From the NCBI GenBank assembly GCA_046703825.1, contig JBJKSO010000036.1, positions 1 through 23,642 of the forward strand: a stretch of 23,642 nt of DNA, written 5' to 3'. A program made the position numbers and the translations under genes. The notes below the pieces were generated by a model, which searched no databases, was not told where the DNA came from, and saw only the letters and a list, made by a program, of their open reading frames with translations. Positions 7,364 to 14,772 of this stretch are shown in pieces. The DNA is from JBJKSO01 sp046703825 (GTDB lineage: Bacteria > Chloroflexota > Dormibacteria > Aeolococcales > Bog-877). Numbering within the stretch: the first letter of the stretch is position 1; the number at the start of each line of letters is the position of its first letter.

Positions 7364-8080
7364 ATGACGGTGATCGAGCACTTGGAAGCACTCCGTCGCG
7401 CCTTGATCTTCAGCCTGGTGGCGTGGGCTTTGGCAACCGCCGTCGCGTTCGCCTTCAACCACCAGCTGATCTGGATCCTCGAGCGCCCGCTGCACCTGGC
7501 CTTGGTGCGGACCCACTCCCCCTTCGGGCAGCGGGTGGTGGTCACCAGCCCCATCGAGGGGCTTTCCATCCCGTTCGAGGTGGCGGCCGCGGCGGGCCTG
7601 GTCCTCGCCTTGCCGGTGCTGGTGTGGCAGGCTTGGGGCTTCAACCGTCCCGGGCTGCGGCGCCACGAGCAGCGCCTCGCCTTCCCCTTCATCTTCAGTG
7701 CCCTCTTTTTCTTCGCGCTCGGCGCCGTTTTCGCCTACTTCGTGGTCCCGGTGGGCCTGAGCTTCCTGGCCACCTTCCTGGGCGGCAACGCGGTCTACCT
7801 GCCCGACCTCGGCGCCTATCTGGGTTTTTTGAGCCTGATCGTGATCGTCTTCGGGCTCACCTTCGAGCTCCCCGTCGCGCTGTGCATCCTGGGCGCGCTG
7901 GGCGTGGTCTCCAGCCAGAGGTTGCGCAGCTGGCGCAAGCCGGCGTACTTCGCCATCGTCCTGGCGGCCTTGGTGATCACCCCGGGCGCGGACCCTTTCA
8001 CTCCCTCGTTCCTGGCGGTGGCGCTGATCCTGCTTTACGAGGGCAGCATTCTGGTCGTCAGCCGGGCGCTGCGCCGTTGA
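7364..8080 (+). CDS. tatC: Sec-independent protein translocase subunit TatC
   Basis: Receptor for twin-arginine signal peptides; six membrane helices are expected and the hydrophobic pattern fits (first helix at LIFSLVAWALATAVAFAF, last at FLAVALILLYEGSILVV). Conserved elements include MTVIEHLEALRRAL at the N-terminus, PFTPSF in the last loop and FELPVA with the buried glutamate of the fourth helix region. From ATG 7364 the protein is 238 aa. The frame is open to TTG 7280, which would add 28 residues without family resemblance but places a weak GGCGGAG upstream, so a longer form cannot be excluded. Its TGA overlaps the TTG start of rph. Confidence 0.92.
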   Translation: MTVIEHLEALRRALIFSLVAWALATAVAFAFNHQLIWILERPLHLALVRTHSPFGQRVVVTSPIEGLSIPFEVAAAAGLVLALPVLVWQAWGFNRPGLRRHEQRLAFPFIFSALFFFALGAVFAYFVVPVGLSFLATFLGGNAVYLPDLGAYLGFLSLIVIVFGLTFELPVALCILGALGVVSSQRLRSWRKPAYFAIVLAALVITPGADPFTPSFLAVALILLYEGSILVVSRALRR

Positions 8081-8793
8081 CCCAACGTCGCGACGGGCGG
8101 GCCGCCCACCAGCTGCGGCCGCTGACCATTCAGGCGGCCGTCAGCGCCTGGGCCGAGGGATCCGCCCTGATCCAAATGGGCAGCACCCAGGTGCTCTGCA
8201 CGGCGACGGTGGAGGAACGGGTGCCGTTCCACCGCCGCGGCAGCCGCCAAGGTTGGGTGACGGCGGAGTACGCCATGCTGCCCCGGGCCACCCAGGAGCG
8301 CACCGCCAGGGAGCGCGGCGGCCGGGTCGAGGGCCGCTCTCAGGAAGTTCAGCGATTGGTGGCCCGCAGCCTGCGCGCCGCTGTGGACATGCGCCTGCTC
8401 GGCGAGCGCACCGTCATCGTTGACTGCGATGTCATCCAGGCGGACGGTGGCACGCGAACTGCCGCGGTCAACGGCGGCTTCGTTGCTCTGGCCGTGGCCT
8501 GTCAGCGGCTCGTCCAGGCGGGAATGGCCTCGCCCGGGGTGGTGCGGGGGCCGGTGGCCGCCGTCGCGGTCGGGGTCCTGGCCGGCGAACCCGTCCTCGA
8601 TCTCGACTACGCCGAGGACAGCGCTGTCTCAACCGACATGAACGTGGTAATGGCTGAGGACCGGCGCTTGGTGGAGCTGCAGGGAACCGCTGAGCGCGAG
8701 CCCTTCAGCGCAGAACAGCTGCTCGCCATGGTCGAGCTGGCCGGCTCAGGGATGGGCGAGATCATGGCCGCCCAGCGGTCGGCGCTTGGTTGA
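8077..8793 (+). CDS. rph: Ribonuclease PH (tRNA nucleotidyltransferase)
   Basis: Phosphorolytic 3'-5' exoribonuclease that trims tRNA precursors. From TTG 8077 the protein is 238 aa, matching the family, and begins TQRRDGRAAHQLRPLTI, equivalent to the usual RxDGRxxDQLRPV start. Further motifs are GSTQVLCTATVEE, GWVTAEYAMLPRAT, the phosphate-binding and tRNA-contact block EGRSQEVQRLVARSLRA, and DCDVIQADGGTRTAA with the catalytic acidic residues. TTG overlaps the tatC stop (TTGA), and the 3' end overlaps rdgB by eight bases. The open frame continues far upstream in a tatC shadow and is not coding there. The rph-rdgB pairing is a common bacterial arrangement. Confidence 0.95.
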   Translation: MTQRRDGRAAHQLRPLTIQAAVSAWAEGSALIQMGSTQVLCTATVEERVPFHRRGSRQGWVTAEYAMLPRATQERTARERGGRVEGRSQEVQRLVARSLRAAVDMRLLGERTVIVDCDVIQADGGTRTAAVNGGFVALAVACQRLVQAGMASPGVVRGPVAAVAVGVLAGEPVLDLDYAEDSAVSTDMNVVMAEDRRLVELQGTAEREPFSAEQLLAMVELAGSGMGEIMAAQRSALG

Positions 8794-9445
8794 AGAACTA
8801 GCCCAGCTCCGGCGCTATCTACCACCCGGGCAGGAGGTGGTGGTGGCCAGCCGCAACCGGGGCAAGGTCAGCGAGCTGGCGCGGCTGCTCGCCTCCGCCG
8901 GCTGGCGCCTGGTTCCCCTGGATTCAGTTCCGGGCGGGGAGCGGGTGGTCTGGGACGAGTCGGCAGCCGACTACCAGGGAAACGCCTTGATCAAGGCCGA
9001 GGCGACCGCCCGCGCTACCAATCTCCCGGCTATCGCTGACGATAGCGGCATAGAGGTGGTCGCCCTGGGCGGCTGGCCGGGACTGCACTCGGCCCGCTGG
9101 ATGGGACCCGAGGCTAGCGACCAGGATCTGCTGCTGGGATTGCGTCGCCGGGTGGCGATGCTGCCACCCACTGAGAGGCAGGGAGCCTTCGTTTGCTCCT
9201 TGGCGCTGGCGCTACCCGAACCAAGCGGGCTGAGTGCCAGCGTAATCGAGCGGGTCCGGGGGACGCTCCTGCCCGATCCCCGCGGTGAGCACGGGTTCGG
9301 GTATGACCCGATCTTCATTCCCGCGGGGGAGACGCGCACCACTGCGGAGATGACTGCCAGCGAGAAGGACGCGGTGAGCCACCGCGGCCGAGCCGCACGG
9401 CAGATGCTTGCCCAGCTCGGGTTCATGGCAGCCCCTGCCCACTGA
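8786..9445 (+). CDS. rdgB: XTP/dITP diphosphatase (HAM1/RdgB family)
   Basis: Hydrolyses deaminated purine triphosphates (dITP, XTP) to monophosphates, keeping them out of DNA and RNA. The 219-aa protein has the nucleotide-binding SRNRGK at residues 22-27, QGNALIKAEATARAT, ADDSGIEV with catalytic Asp86, GGWPGLHSARW, GFGYDPIFIP and SHRGRA near the C-terminus, all in family order. The TTG start (8786) overlaps rph by eight bases. Last gene of the tatA-tatC-rph-rdgB unit. No clear terminator follows; the next gene is convergent and of different base composition. Confidence 0.94.
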   Translation: MVEELAQLRRYLPPGQEVVVASRNRGKVSELARLLASAGWRLVPLDSVPGGERVVWDESAADYQGNALIKAEATARATNLPAIADDSGIEVVALGGWPGLHSARWMGPEASDQDLLLGLRRRVAMLPPTERQGAFVCSLALALPEPSGLSASVIERVRGTLLPDPRGEHGFGYDPIFIPAGETRTTAEMTASEKDAVSHRGRAARQMLAQLGFMAAPAH

Positions 9446-9540
9446 GCCGGCTCGTGCGACCGAGGCGCACCTTGCCTAAAGGAGATCTCAGGCGCACAAC
9501 TGCATCGGCACCAGTCGCCGGCTTGTCAGCCCGGGGCGCC

Positions 9541-11388
9541 TTAAACCACCCTGGAGCTCGCCAGAGTCCGACCTCGAGCGCCCTTGGCGACTACCTTAAT
9601 GAAGTTCGGCTTAACGCCAATCTTTACGGCGGTCTGAAACCCTTCACTCGGCACGGTGGCGAGCTTGTGCAGGCTATTAGGGCTGCCACCGCCGAGCACT
9701 TCCCAGCGACGTGTCTGTGTGGATCCGTTCCAACTCACATAAACCTTGATCCCACCGCCCGGCAGCACCTTCGTAACGACTGCAGGACGTGTTGATGGCG
9801 TACCCACCCAGTGGAGAAGGTAAGCTCGGTAGCTGTTGATCGCAGTCCCCTTGAACCGCATCTCGAATATCGACCGTCTACTCCGGCTGTACTCGCTGGT
9901 CCAGCCGGCCTGCCCCCAGCCGACGAAAGCGCCACCGTCAGGGAGCAACTGCACGTTGCCTTGTGAGTTGACCGTCAACCCATGGTGGTGGTACACGGCC
10001 TGCAGCGTCGCTGTACGACTTCTGTAGTTCAAGTTCAGTACAATGGCTCGAGCAGGGAGCCTCGACGGACTAGCGTATTCATCATCGAAGACACTGACGG
10101 TATGCGTGCTGTGCAGTTCTACGTCGTGCTGCAAGCGAAAGCGTGCGCCTTCACCCATCGCGAAACTACTTTTCTTACCTCCTAAAGTCCACTGCACCCG
10201 TCCAGTCGCCACGGCTACGTCGTAGGCTGCGTCCGTGTTCCGAGAAGAGATCAAAACGGTTCCCTCGGGCAGGGGGTCGATCGAGTTGACGTGGAAGTAA
10301 TCAAAATCTGCGTTTGACGAGTACCGTTGATAGGAGCGCGAAACAGGCACATGGCCCAGGCTGTGCCACTCGAATAGTACATTTCCGGTCCGCACACCAA
10401 TCTCTTGCACGATGCAGTCCAGCGTAGCCCCGTCTCTTGGGCCACCTACCGACTTCAAGTTCCAGCCGACGACGTTGAACGCGGTCAACCAGGCGGTGCC
10501 ATTAGGCTCCAGAGTGAATTGGTGTAAATCCGGACTGTATCCATTCCCGCCCTGAACTGTGGCAATCACCTGATATGCCGAGTTCATGATTACGCCCTCA
10601 CCTTGAACGCCATGACCGTCGGTGACCTTGCCTTTCCAGAAGGTCAGCACGGGCCGTCCATGGAAGGTTGCGATCTTGAAGTCGGAGGCCGATACCTCCG
10701 CCGGCAATTGGTGGAACCAGACGGGCTGGCCCTCGCCATTGAGGATCTCAGCGCCGCCGAGTTTTGTCCCACCCTTTGGGGCCTCAAATACAAATTTACC
10801 ACCGAAATGAGCGGGCTTGGAGACCGAGACCAGCGGAATGGGCACACCAGGCATCGTCTCGTAGGTCTTGGTTGGTTGAGTGCCGCTTGAACTTGATCTT
10901 CTCGTGGAAGATGAATGCAGTGGCATCGGCTTGCGCGCGATCGCAAACTTGAACGCGCCGGACCCGGCGCCGCAAATTATGTAGGGAGTAGCGACAGTAA
11001 CGACTTCGCCCGGATCGAATGGCTGGCTCGGGTAGAAGCTTGCACCTCTATGGTCCGAGTCGGCCACCCACCGGCCTCTGTGAACACCGCTGACAGACCC
11101 AGAGACCGTGACGGTGGCACCCGTCAGCTCATCCGGATCGACGTCGCGAAAGCTGATTTGTGTTACCGGGGAAGCAGTTAGGGTACCGGGACTCGGGTAC
11201 ACGCTGATTCCAGGACAGGAATTAGAAATTCCCAGAGGCCGCCGCACACTGGCTGCTGCAACTGCCGGGGTGGCTGCCAGCAGTCCCGACACTGAGACGA
11301 TCAGCGCGACAGATGATAGAGCCAGATCTGAGATCAGCGTTGCTTGACTCCCACGACTGGACGTGCCGAGGGTAGAGGGTACCCTCAC
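9541..11388 (-). CDS. Secreted arylsulfotransferase (ASST) family protein
   Basis: A 615-aa protein with a Sec-type signal: hydrophobic stretch at about residues 22-45 ending AVAAAS. Residues 55-150 form a beta-rich Ig-like segment (SPGTLTASPVTQISF, SFYPSQPFDPGE), then a Ser-rich linker (158-170), the ASST beta-propeller (about 190-530) and an Fn3-like tail. Family knowledge: ASST moves sulfate from one phenolic compound to another through a sulfo-histidine. In E. coli AssT the key residues are His252, His356, Asn358, Arg374 and His436. Here His289 (PDLHQF), His366 and Asn368 (YFHVNS), Arg383 (SSRNTD) and His421 (LQHDVEL) are plausible equivalents. Start is GTG 11388 with a weak ribosome-binding site. 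Base composition is clearly lower in GC than neighbours, suggesting acquisition. Substrate unknown. Confidence 0.85.
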   Translation of the reverse strand: MRVPSTLGTSSRGSQATLISDLALSSVALIVSVSGLLAATPAVAAASVRRPLGISNSCPGISVYPSPGTLTASPVTQISFRDVDPDELTGATVTVSGSVSGVHRGRWVADSDHRGASFYPSQPFDPGEVVTVATPYIICGAGSGAFKFAIARKPMPLHSSSTRRSSSSGTQPTKTYETMPGVPIPLVSVSKPAHFGGKFVFEAPKGGTKLGGAEILNGEGQPVWFHQLPAEVSASDFKIATFHGRPVLTFWKGKVTDGHGVQGEGVIMNSAYQVIATVQGGNGYSPDLHQFTLEPNGTAWLTAFNVVGWNLKSVGGPRDGATLDCIVQEIGVRTGNVLFEWHSLGHVPVSRSYQRYSSNADFDYFHVNSIDPLPEGTVLISSRNTDAAYDVAVATGRVQWTLGGKKSSFAMGEGARFRLQHDVELHSTHTVSVFDDEYASPSRLPARAIVLNLNYRSRTATLQAVYHHHGLTVNSQGNVQLLPDGGAFVGWGQAGWTSEYSRSRRSIFEMRFKGTAINSYRAYLLHWVGTPSTRPAVVTKVLPGGGIKVYVSWNGSTQTRRWEVLGGGSPNSLHKLATVPSEGFQTAVKIGVKPNFIKVVAKGARGRTLASSRVV

Positions 11389-11498
11389 GGGTGATCTCAG
11401 AGCTTAGCTCAGGTTGAGAATGCCAGCCGGTGACTCGATACAGCCACAGGATCTCCTGCGAACTGTCGCTGATCGCAGCCTGATGGTCCACTCGCCGC

Positions 11499-11504
11499 TA
11501 TGAT
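11499..11504 (+). promoter_or_regulatory. -10 element (TATGAT) of the methyltransferase gene
   Basis: TATGAT matches TATAAT at five of six positions and lies exactly six bases before a GTG start at 11511, the geometry seen for leaderless mRNAs. No -35-like hexamer is visible. If the start is instead ATG 11538, the leader would be about 27 nt and lacks a Shine-Dalgarno sequence. Confidence 0.45.
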
Positions 11505-11510
11505 TGGGAT

Positions 11511-12368
11511 GTGCCTCTTGAGCCAAGCCCGGTAGCTATGAACTATTGGGCCTGTCGTGATGATATTTCTGGGTGGTTCTTTGACTTCGACTTCCTTCTC
11601 TTTGATTTGCTTCTGAGTAACCAGACCGAACGGTCGATCAAGGGTGACCTCCTGGAGATAGGATGCTATCTGGGAAAGAGCGCCATAGTGCTCGGCCTCC
11701 ATCGCGGGCAAGATGAGACTTTGACGGTCTGCGACCTATTTGAGCAACCTGCAGGCGACAGCGCTAACCGCCGCGAGCAGCTCAAGTCCTTTGCTGGCCT
11801 GCAACGCGACCAATTTGAAAGGAACTTCAGGCGCTTTGCAGGATCTCCGCCCAAAATTATCCAAGGGTCGTCTGAGCTGATACGCGATGGGGTCGCAGCC
11901 GAGACGATACGCTTTGCGCACGTCGACGGAAGTCACATGTACCAACATGCGCGCACCGATTTGGCCAGCGTGAAGGCGCTGATGCGCCCTGACGGAATCA
12001 TCGCTTGTGACGATTACAACCACCCGGCGTTTCCCGGGGTAGGCGCCGCCGTCTGGGAAGCCGTCTTCACGGACGGCATGCAGCCACTGCTCGTATCAAA
12101 TACCAAGCTGTACGGTACCTGGGGGCCAACCAGCGGTTACCGGAGCGCAGTTTTGCGTTGGCTGACCCTGCACCCAGAAGTCCACGCAGAGGAGCAGGAA
12201 GTTCTTGGTTTCACAATCATTCGAGCCGAGAACCCCCCAGCTCCGCTGCCAGTAGGCGGACCAGCGCGCCGCCCGAGGCTTGCGCCGCTGCAACCCTTCG
12301 TCCCGCCTATCGTTCATACGGTCCTGCAGCGCGTCTACAGCTGGCAGATGAAGCGCCGCCCTCGCTAA
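11511..12368 (+). CDS. Class I SAM-dependent methyltransferase
   Basis: The 285-aa protein has the SAM-binding glycine motif LLEIGCYLGKSAIVLG (about residues 47-62), the acidic ribose-binding end of strand two (TVCDLFEQP), and FAHVDGSHMYQHARTDL followed by LMRPDGIIACDDYNHP, a pattern typical of Methyltransf_24-type enzymes that methylate sugars or small phenolics. The C-terminal 45 residues are Pro/Arg-rich. Start is either GTG 11511, directly behind a -10 element, or ATG 11538 (tenth codon); neither has a good ribosome-binding site. It is divergent from the arylsulfotransferase and shares its lower GC content, so both may have arrived together. Acceptor substrate cannot be read from the sequence. 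Confidence 0.8.
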   Translation: MPLEPSPVAMNYWACRDDISGWFFDFDFLLFDLLLSNQTERSIKGDLLEIGCYLGKSAIVLGLHRGQDETLTVCDLFEQPAGDSANRREQLKSFAGLQRDQFERNFRRFAGSPPKIIQGSSELIRDGVAAETIRFAHVDGSHMYQHARTDLASVKALMRPDGIIACDDYNHPAFPGVGAAVWEAVFTDGMQPLLVSNTKLYGTWGPTSGYRSAVLRWLTLHPEVHAEEQEVLGFTIIRAENPPAPLPVGGPARRPRLAPLQPFVPPIVHTVLQRVYSWQMKRRPR

Positions 12369-12759
12369 GCGCTCCCAGGAGTGTCATCGGCCTGCCACAC
12401 GCGGGCCGATCAACGTGCGCGGTAGATCCGTGGGGAAGCGGGAGCATGAGCGCCGCTGCCCGGCAGGCGGTGATCCTGCTTTGGGTGGCCAAGGCTCAGG
12501 AAGATACCGGTGCGTGTGAGTAAAGATTGACGTTATCGTGGGTGGTCCGAGATCCGGCAACTACCCCACCACAGGACGGATCGTTTGCTGGCGTCACCTC
12601 GCCCAGAGTGGTGCACATGCTCTCTCTGCAGCTAGGCGCCTGCCGCTGCGGGGGATTCCCGGGGCAGAGCAAGGTCGATACGAAGGGTGGTGGAGACGCT
12701 GAGCCGACGGCGCCGGCCCATGGATCTCGGGATCCAAGTACAAGGTAGGATGGCGACCA
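12369..12759. other. Gene-free stretch before tRNA-Pro
   Basis: About 390 bp with no convincing gene. Open frames here are short or antisense to the tRNA. A 25-codon frame (12446-12523) ends in a plausible-looking peptide but has no properly spaced ribosome-binding site. No inverted terminal repeats, transposase remnant or copy of the tRNA 3' end is visible. The last 15 bp contain the probable tRNA promoter -10. Confidence 0.5.
12746..12751 (+). promoter_or_regulatory. Possible -10 (TAGGAT) for tRNA-Pro
   Basis: TAGGAT fits the TAnnnT core and ends eight bases before the tRNA 5' end, the spacing expected if transcription begins just before the mature tRNA. No matching -35 is recognisable. 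Confidence 0.35.
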
Positions 12760-12832
12760 CGGGCCGTGGCGCAGTTGGTAGCGCGCCGCCTTTGGGAGGC
12801 GGAAGTCGCCAGTTCGAGTCTGGCCGGCCCGA
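12760..12832 (+). tRNA. tRNA-Pro (anticodon UGG)
   Basis: A complete cloverleaf folds by eye. The acceptor stem CGGGCCG (12760-12766) pairs with CGGCCCG (12825-12831), with discriminator A at 12832. The D stem is GCGC/GCGC around AGTTGGTA. The anticodon stem CCGCC/GGCGG holds the loop TTTGGGA, giving anticodon TGG (Pro). The T arm is GCCAG-TTCGAGT-CTGGC. The C1:G72 pair is characteristic of bacterial proline tRNAs. The 3' CCA is not encoded. Total 73 nt. UGG can read all four proline codons by wobble. Confidence 0.95.
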
Positions 12833-12899
12833 GATGGCACCCCTTGGAGTCTGCGGCGGCGGCCCGACTGGCGCGGCGGCGGCAGCTCCCCCCGGGACG

Positions 12900-13640
12900 C
12901 TACTGGGTAGCTTCGCGCAGGCGCTGGCGCAGTAGCTGCACTGTCGCCTGCGCGCCGGAGACCGTCACCTCGGAGATCGGTAGACGTCCCCAGCACCAGA
13001 GCATCACCGAGGACGGCTCGCCCTGGAGCAGGGCCTGCGGCTCCACTTCATTCGAGGGCTGGTCCGTCACCTCGACCCAGTCCGCCTTCAGCTCCACCCG
13101 CCACCGAGCCGTGCCGGCGGCGACCTCGATTACTCCCTCCCCGGCGGGATCGTGCGGAGGCTCGTCGGACCAGTCGCCCGCCAGGCAGACCCGGAGCACC
13201 TCGTCGGTCCCGTCCACCGCCAGCGCTGGATCCAGAGGCGTGAGCGTGCCTGCCGCCAGTTCCAGATCTACCCGATGCACAGCCGTCTCGTGGGCCATGC
13301 GCCGCGCCCAGAACCCGACCGTCTGGTCAGGTGGAAACCAGGTATAGGAATGCCGCGACGGGTCGGAGGTCTGGAACATCTGTATCAGGCGTGCGCGGAC
13401 ATCGTCGAACCAAACGGTCGGCTCGCGGTCGGCGGGCCACTGGGGTGGCCACGGATCCGGTCGCTGCTCCAGCTCGGTGCAGGCGAGCTTGTGCTCGTAC
13501 ACCTCGGCCAGGTGCTGGATCACGTCGCGGACAGTCCATCCCGGGCAGGAGGGAATTGCTCGTTCCGCTCTTTGCCTGGCGGCCGCCGCGAAGCGATCGC
13601 TCTCCGCCTGGACCCACCGCACGCGAGTCGGATAATCCAC
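12900..13640 (-). CDS. Maleylpyruvate isomerase family (MDMPI/DinB-like) mycothiol-dependent-type protein
   Basis: The 246-aa protein opens with a four-helix DinB-like domain: RVRWVQAESDRFAAAA, then SCPGWTVRDVIQHLAEVYEHK and later RRMAHETAVHRVDLELAAG. The histidines of IQHL and of HETAVH, with nearby acidic residues, match the metal-binding site of the MDMPI N-terminal family. The C-terminal part (RWRVELKADWVEV, SSVMLWCWGRLP) resembles the MDMPI C-terminal domain. Family knowledge: such enzymes often use mycothiol as cofactor in Actinobacteria, but most members have no assigned reaction. The frame is open to 13841 but overlaps the upstream membrane-protein gene; GTG 13640 or TTG 13649, just after that gene's TAA, are sensible starts. 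Confidence 0.75.
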   Translation of the reverse strand: MDYPTRVRWVQAESDRFAAAARQRAERAIPSCPGWTVRDVIQHLAEVYEHKLACTELEQRPDPWPPQWPADREPTVWFDDVRARLIQMFQTSDPSRHSYTWFPPDQTVGFWARRMAHETAVHRVDLELAAGTLTPLDPALAVDGTDEVLRVCLAGDWSDEPPHDPAGEGVIEVAAGTARWRVELKADWVEVTDQPSNEVEPQALLQGEPSSVMLWCWGRLPISEVTVSGAQATVQLLRQRLREATQ

Positions 13641-13651
13641 GGCGCCCAATC

Positions 13652-14458
13652 TTAGCTCTGGGGCGGGCGCCGTCTGGCCCTGGGTGCTCTCGGCGCGGTG
13701 CGGGTGGCGGCCGAGGGGTCGCCGGGGACGGCCTCTGCGGGGATTGCGGTCGCGATCGGCGTGGCTGGCGGCGCCGACGGGGGAGGCGGGGGGGGCGTGA
13801 GCGGATGCAGAGTGGCGGCTTCCGCCAGCGATCGAAGCCACACCGTCAGCACCACCGCCAGCGCTGCCAGTACCACGATCGGAAACGGGATGGCGTACAG
13901 CAGTGCCACGGGGGACCAGTAGCCCCAGTGGTAGTTCGCCTGCAGGATCGGTGCCGCCATCAGGCTAAGCAGGGACGCCGCGATGCCGAGACCAGCCGGA
14001 GCCGCCAGCAAGAACACCAGCCTGCTTACCAGCGCCGGGACCAAGTCCAGGGCCGCCGACTGAGGCGCGGCGGACCTTCCGTGCCAGGCGAGCGAGGACC
14101 CTGCCGCCGACGCCGCAGGCGCCTGCACTTCACGGAGCTGGCGCGCGGCCAGGTCAATCCCCGCGATTAGACGAGGGCAGACCAAAAGCCACGCGCCCAA
14201 GATCAGGATCACGGCGGTGAAGTAGGGCACCCACTCAGTCGGCCAGGTGGGTATTGCGCCGGCAGCGGCGAAGCTCAGCAGCGCCACCAGCCAAAGCAGG
14301 GCCTGCGCCCCGCCGTGGAGGGTCAGGCCGAGGCTGGAGCCTCTGCGCAGGAGCAGGCGCACGCTGGCCGTGTACAGCTGAGAGCTCCGGCCGACGCTCC
14401 CTAGGGCGGGACGGAGATCCAGAGCGGGCTGCTGCGGCCCGGGGTCAGGCGTTGCCAC
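13652..14458 (-). CDS. Uncharacterised four-helix membrane protein with proline-rich tail
   Basis: I do not recognise this 268-aa protein. Hydrophobic segments at about residues 51-69, 78-98, 145-170 and 182-208 predict four membrane helices, in two hairpins separated by a 45-residue hydrophilic loop (100-144). The C-terminal 50 residues are rich in Pro, Ala and Arg, starting with a run of prolines near 222, and are probably disordered and cytoplasmic. The pattern LYTASVRLLLRRGSS before the first helix and the paired hairpins recall DUF-type integral membrane proteins, without a firm match. Start is GTG 14458. Its TAA lies close to the start of the MDMPI-like gene, so the two are probably co-transcribed. 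Confidence 0.6.
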   Translation of the reverse strand: MATPDPGPQQPALDLRPALGSVGRSSQLYTASVRLLLRRGSSLGLTLHGGAQALLWLVALLSFAAAGAIPTWPTEWVPYFTAVILILGAWLLVCPRLIAGIDLAARQLREVQAPAASAAGSSLAWHGRSAAPQSAALDLVPALVSRLVFLLAAPAGLGIAASLLSLMAAPILQANYHWGYWSPVALLYAIPFPIVVLAALAVVLTVWLRSLAEAATLHPLTPPPPPPSAPPATPIATAIPAEAVPGDPSAATRTAPRAPRARRRPPQS

Positions 14459-14546
14459 GGGCCGAGTCTAGTAGCGCCGGCGCATTGGGGTGCCCGGGGG
14501 AACTGCTCCTTTACATGTGGGTCGAGGTCGCCCTACTACTCGTGAG

Positions 14547-14580
14547 CCGAGGGCCCCACCCTGGCGATGGGGCTCCTCGG
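14547..14580 (-). terminator. Strong hairpin after the small hydrophobic gene
   Basis: CCGAGGGCCCCA (14547-14558) pairs with TGGGGC-T-CCTCGG (14568-14580), a 12-bp stem with a single bulged base and a 9-nt loop. It starts about 22 nt downstream of the stop at 14603 on the minus strand. No T-tract follows, so it may act as a factor-assisted terminator or 3'-end stabiliser. Confidence 0.5.
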
Positions 14581-14602
14581 CGGCACGGCTCAGTTCGTGC
14601 GG

Positions 14603-14758
14603 CTACCAGTAGTACCAGCGGCCGCCTCGCGGTCGGAAGAGAAATCCGAGCAACCAGAGCACTAGCGCGATGGCGGCGATGATGAATAAGAAGTGGACGG
14701 CGATGCCCACCCCGAACAGGATGGCCACCAGTATCAGAAAGAGCAGTAGAGCCAGCAT
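14603..14758 (-). CDS. Small hydrophobic membrane peptide (51 aa)
   Basis: Reading back from ATG 14758 gives 51 residues, beginning MLALLLFLILVAILFG and ending FRPRGGRWYYW before TAG. Two membrane helices (about residues 2-17 and 22-41) fill almost the whole peptide, with a basic, aromatic cap at the C-terminus. A strong ribosome-binding site GAGGAG (14774-14769) overlaps the stop of the upstream YggT-like gene, so the pair is translationally linked. It resembles the short 'hydrophobic protein' / lmo0937-like families common in Actinobacteria and Firmicutes, for which a stress-related membrane role has been proposed but no mechanism is established. Too short for usual gene-length cut-offs. 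Confidence 0.75.
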   Translation of the reverse strand: MLALLLFLILVAILFGVGIAVHFLFIIAAIALVLWLLGFLFRPRGGRWYYW

Positions 14759-14772
14759 GGATTAGGTTCTCC

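Noticed and set aside
9463..9497. Direct repeat AGGCGCAC between rdgB and the arylsulfotransferase gene
   Set aside because: Eight bases, two copies only; not significant and no associated element.
12446..12523. 25-codon frame before tRNA-Pro (MSAAARQAVILLWVAK...)
   Set aside because: GGGAG lies almost on the start codon, so no usable ribosome-binding site, and no recognisable family.
9446..12832. Integration site: repeat of the tRNA-Pro 3' end at the far side of the low-GC patch
   Set aside because: I looked for the T-arm/acceptor sequence near 9446-9540 and found no copy, nor any integrase gene.
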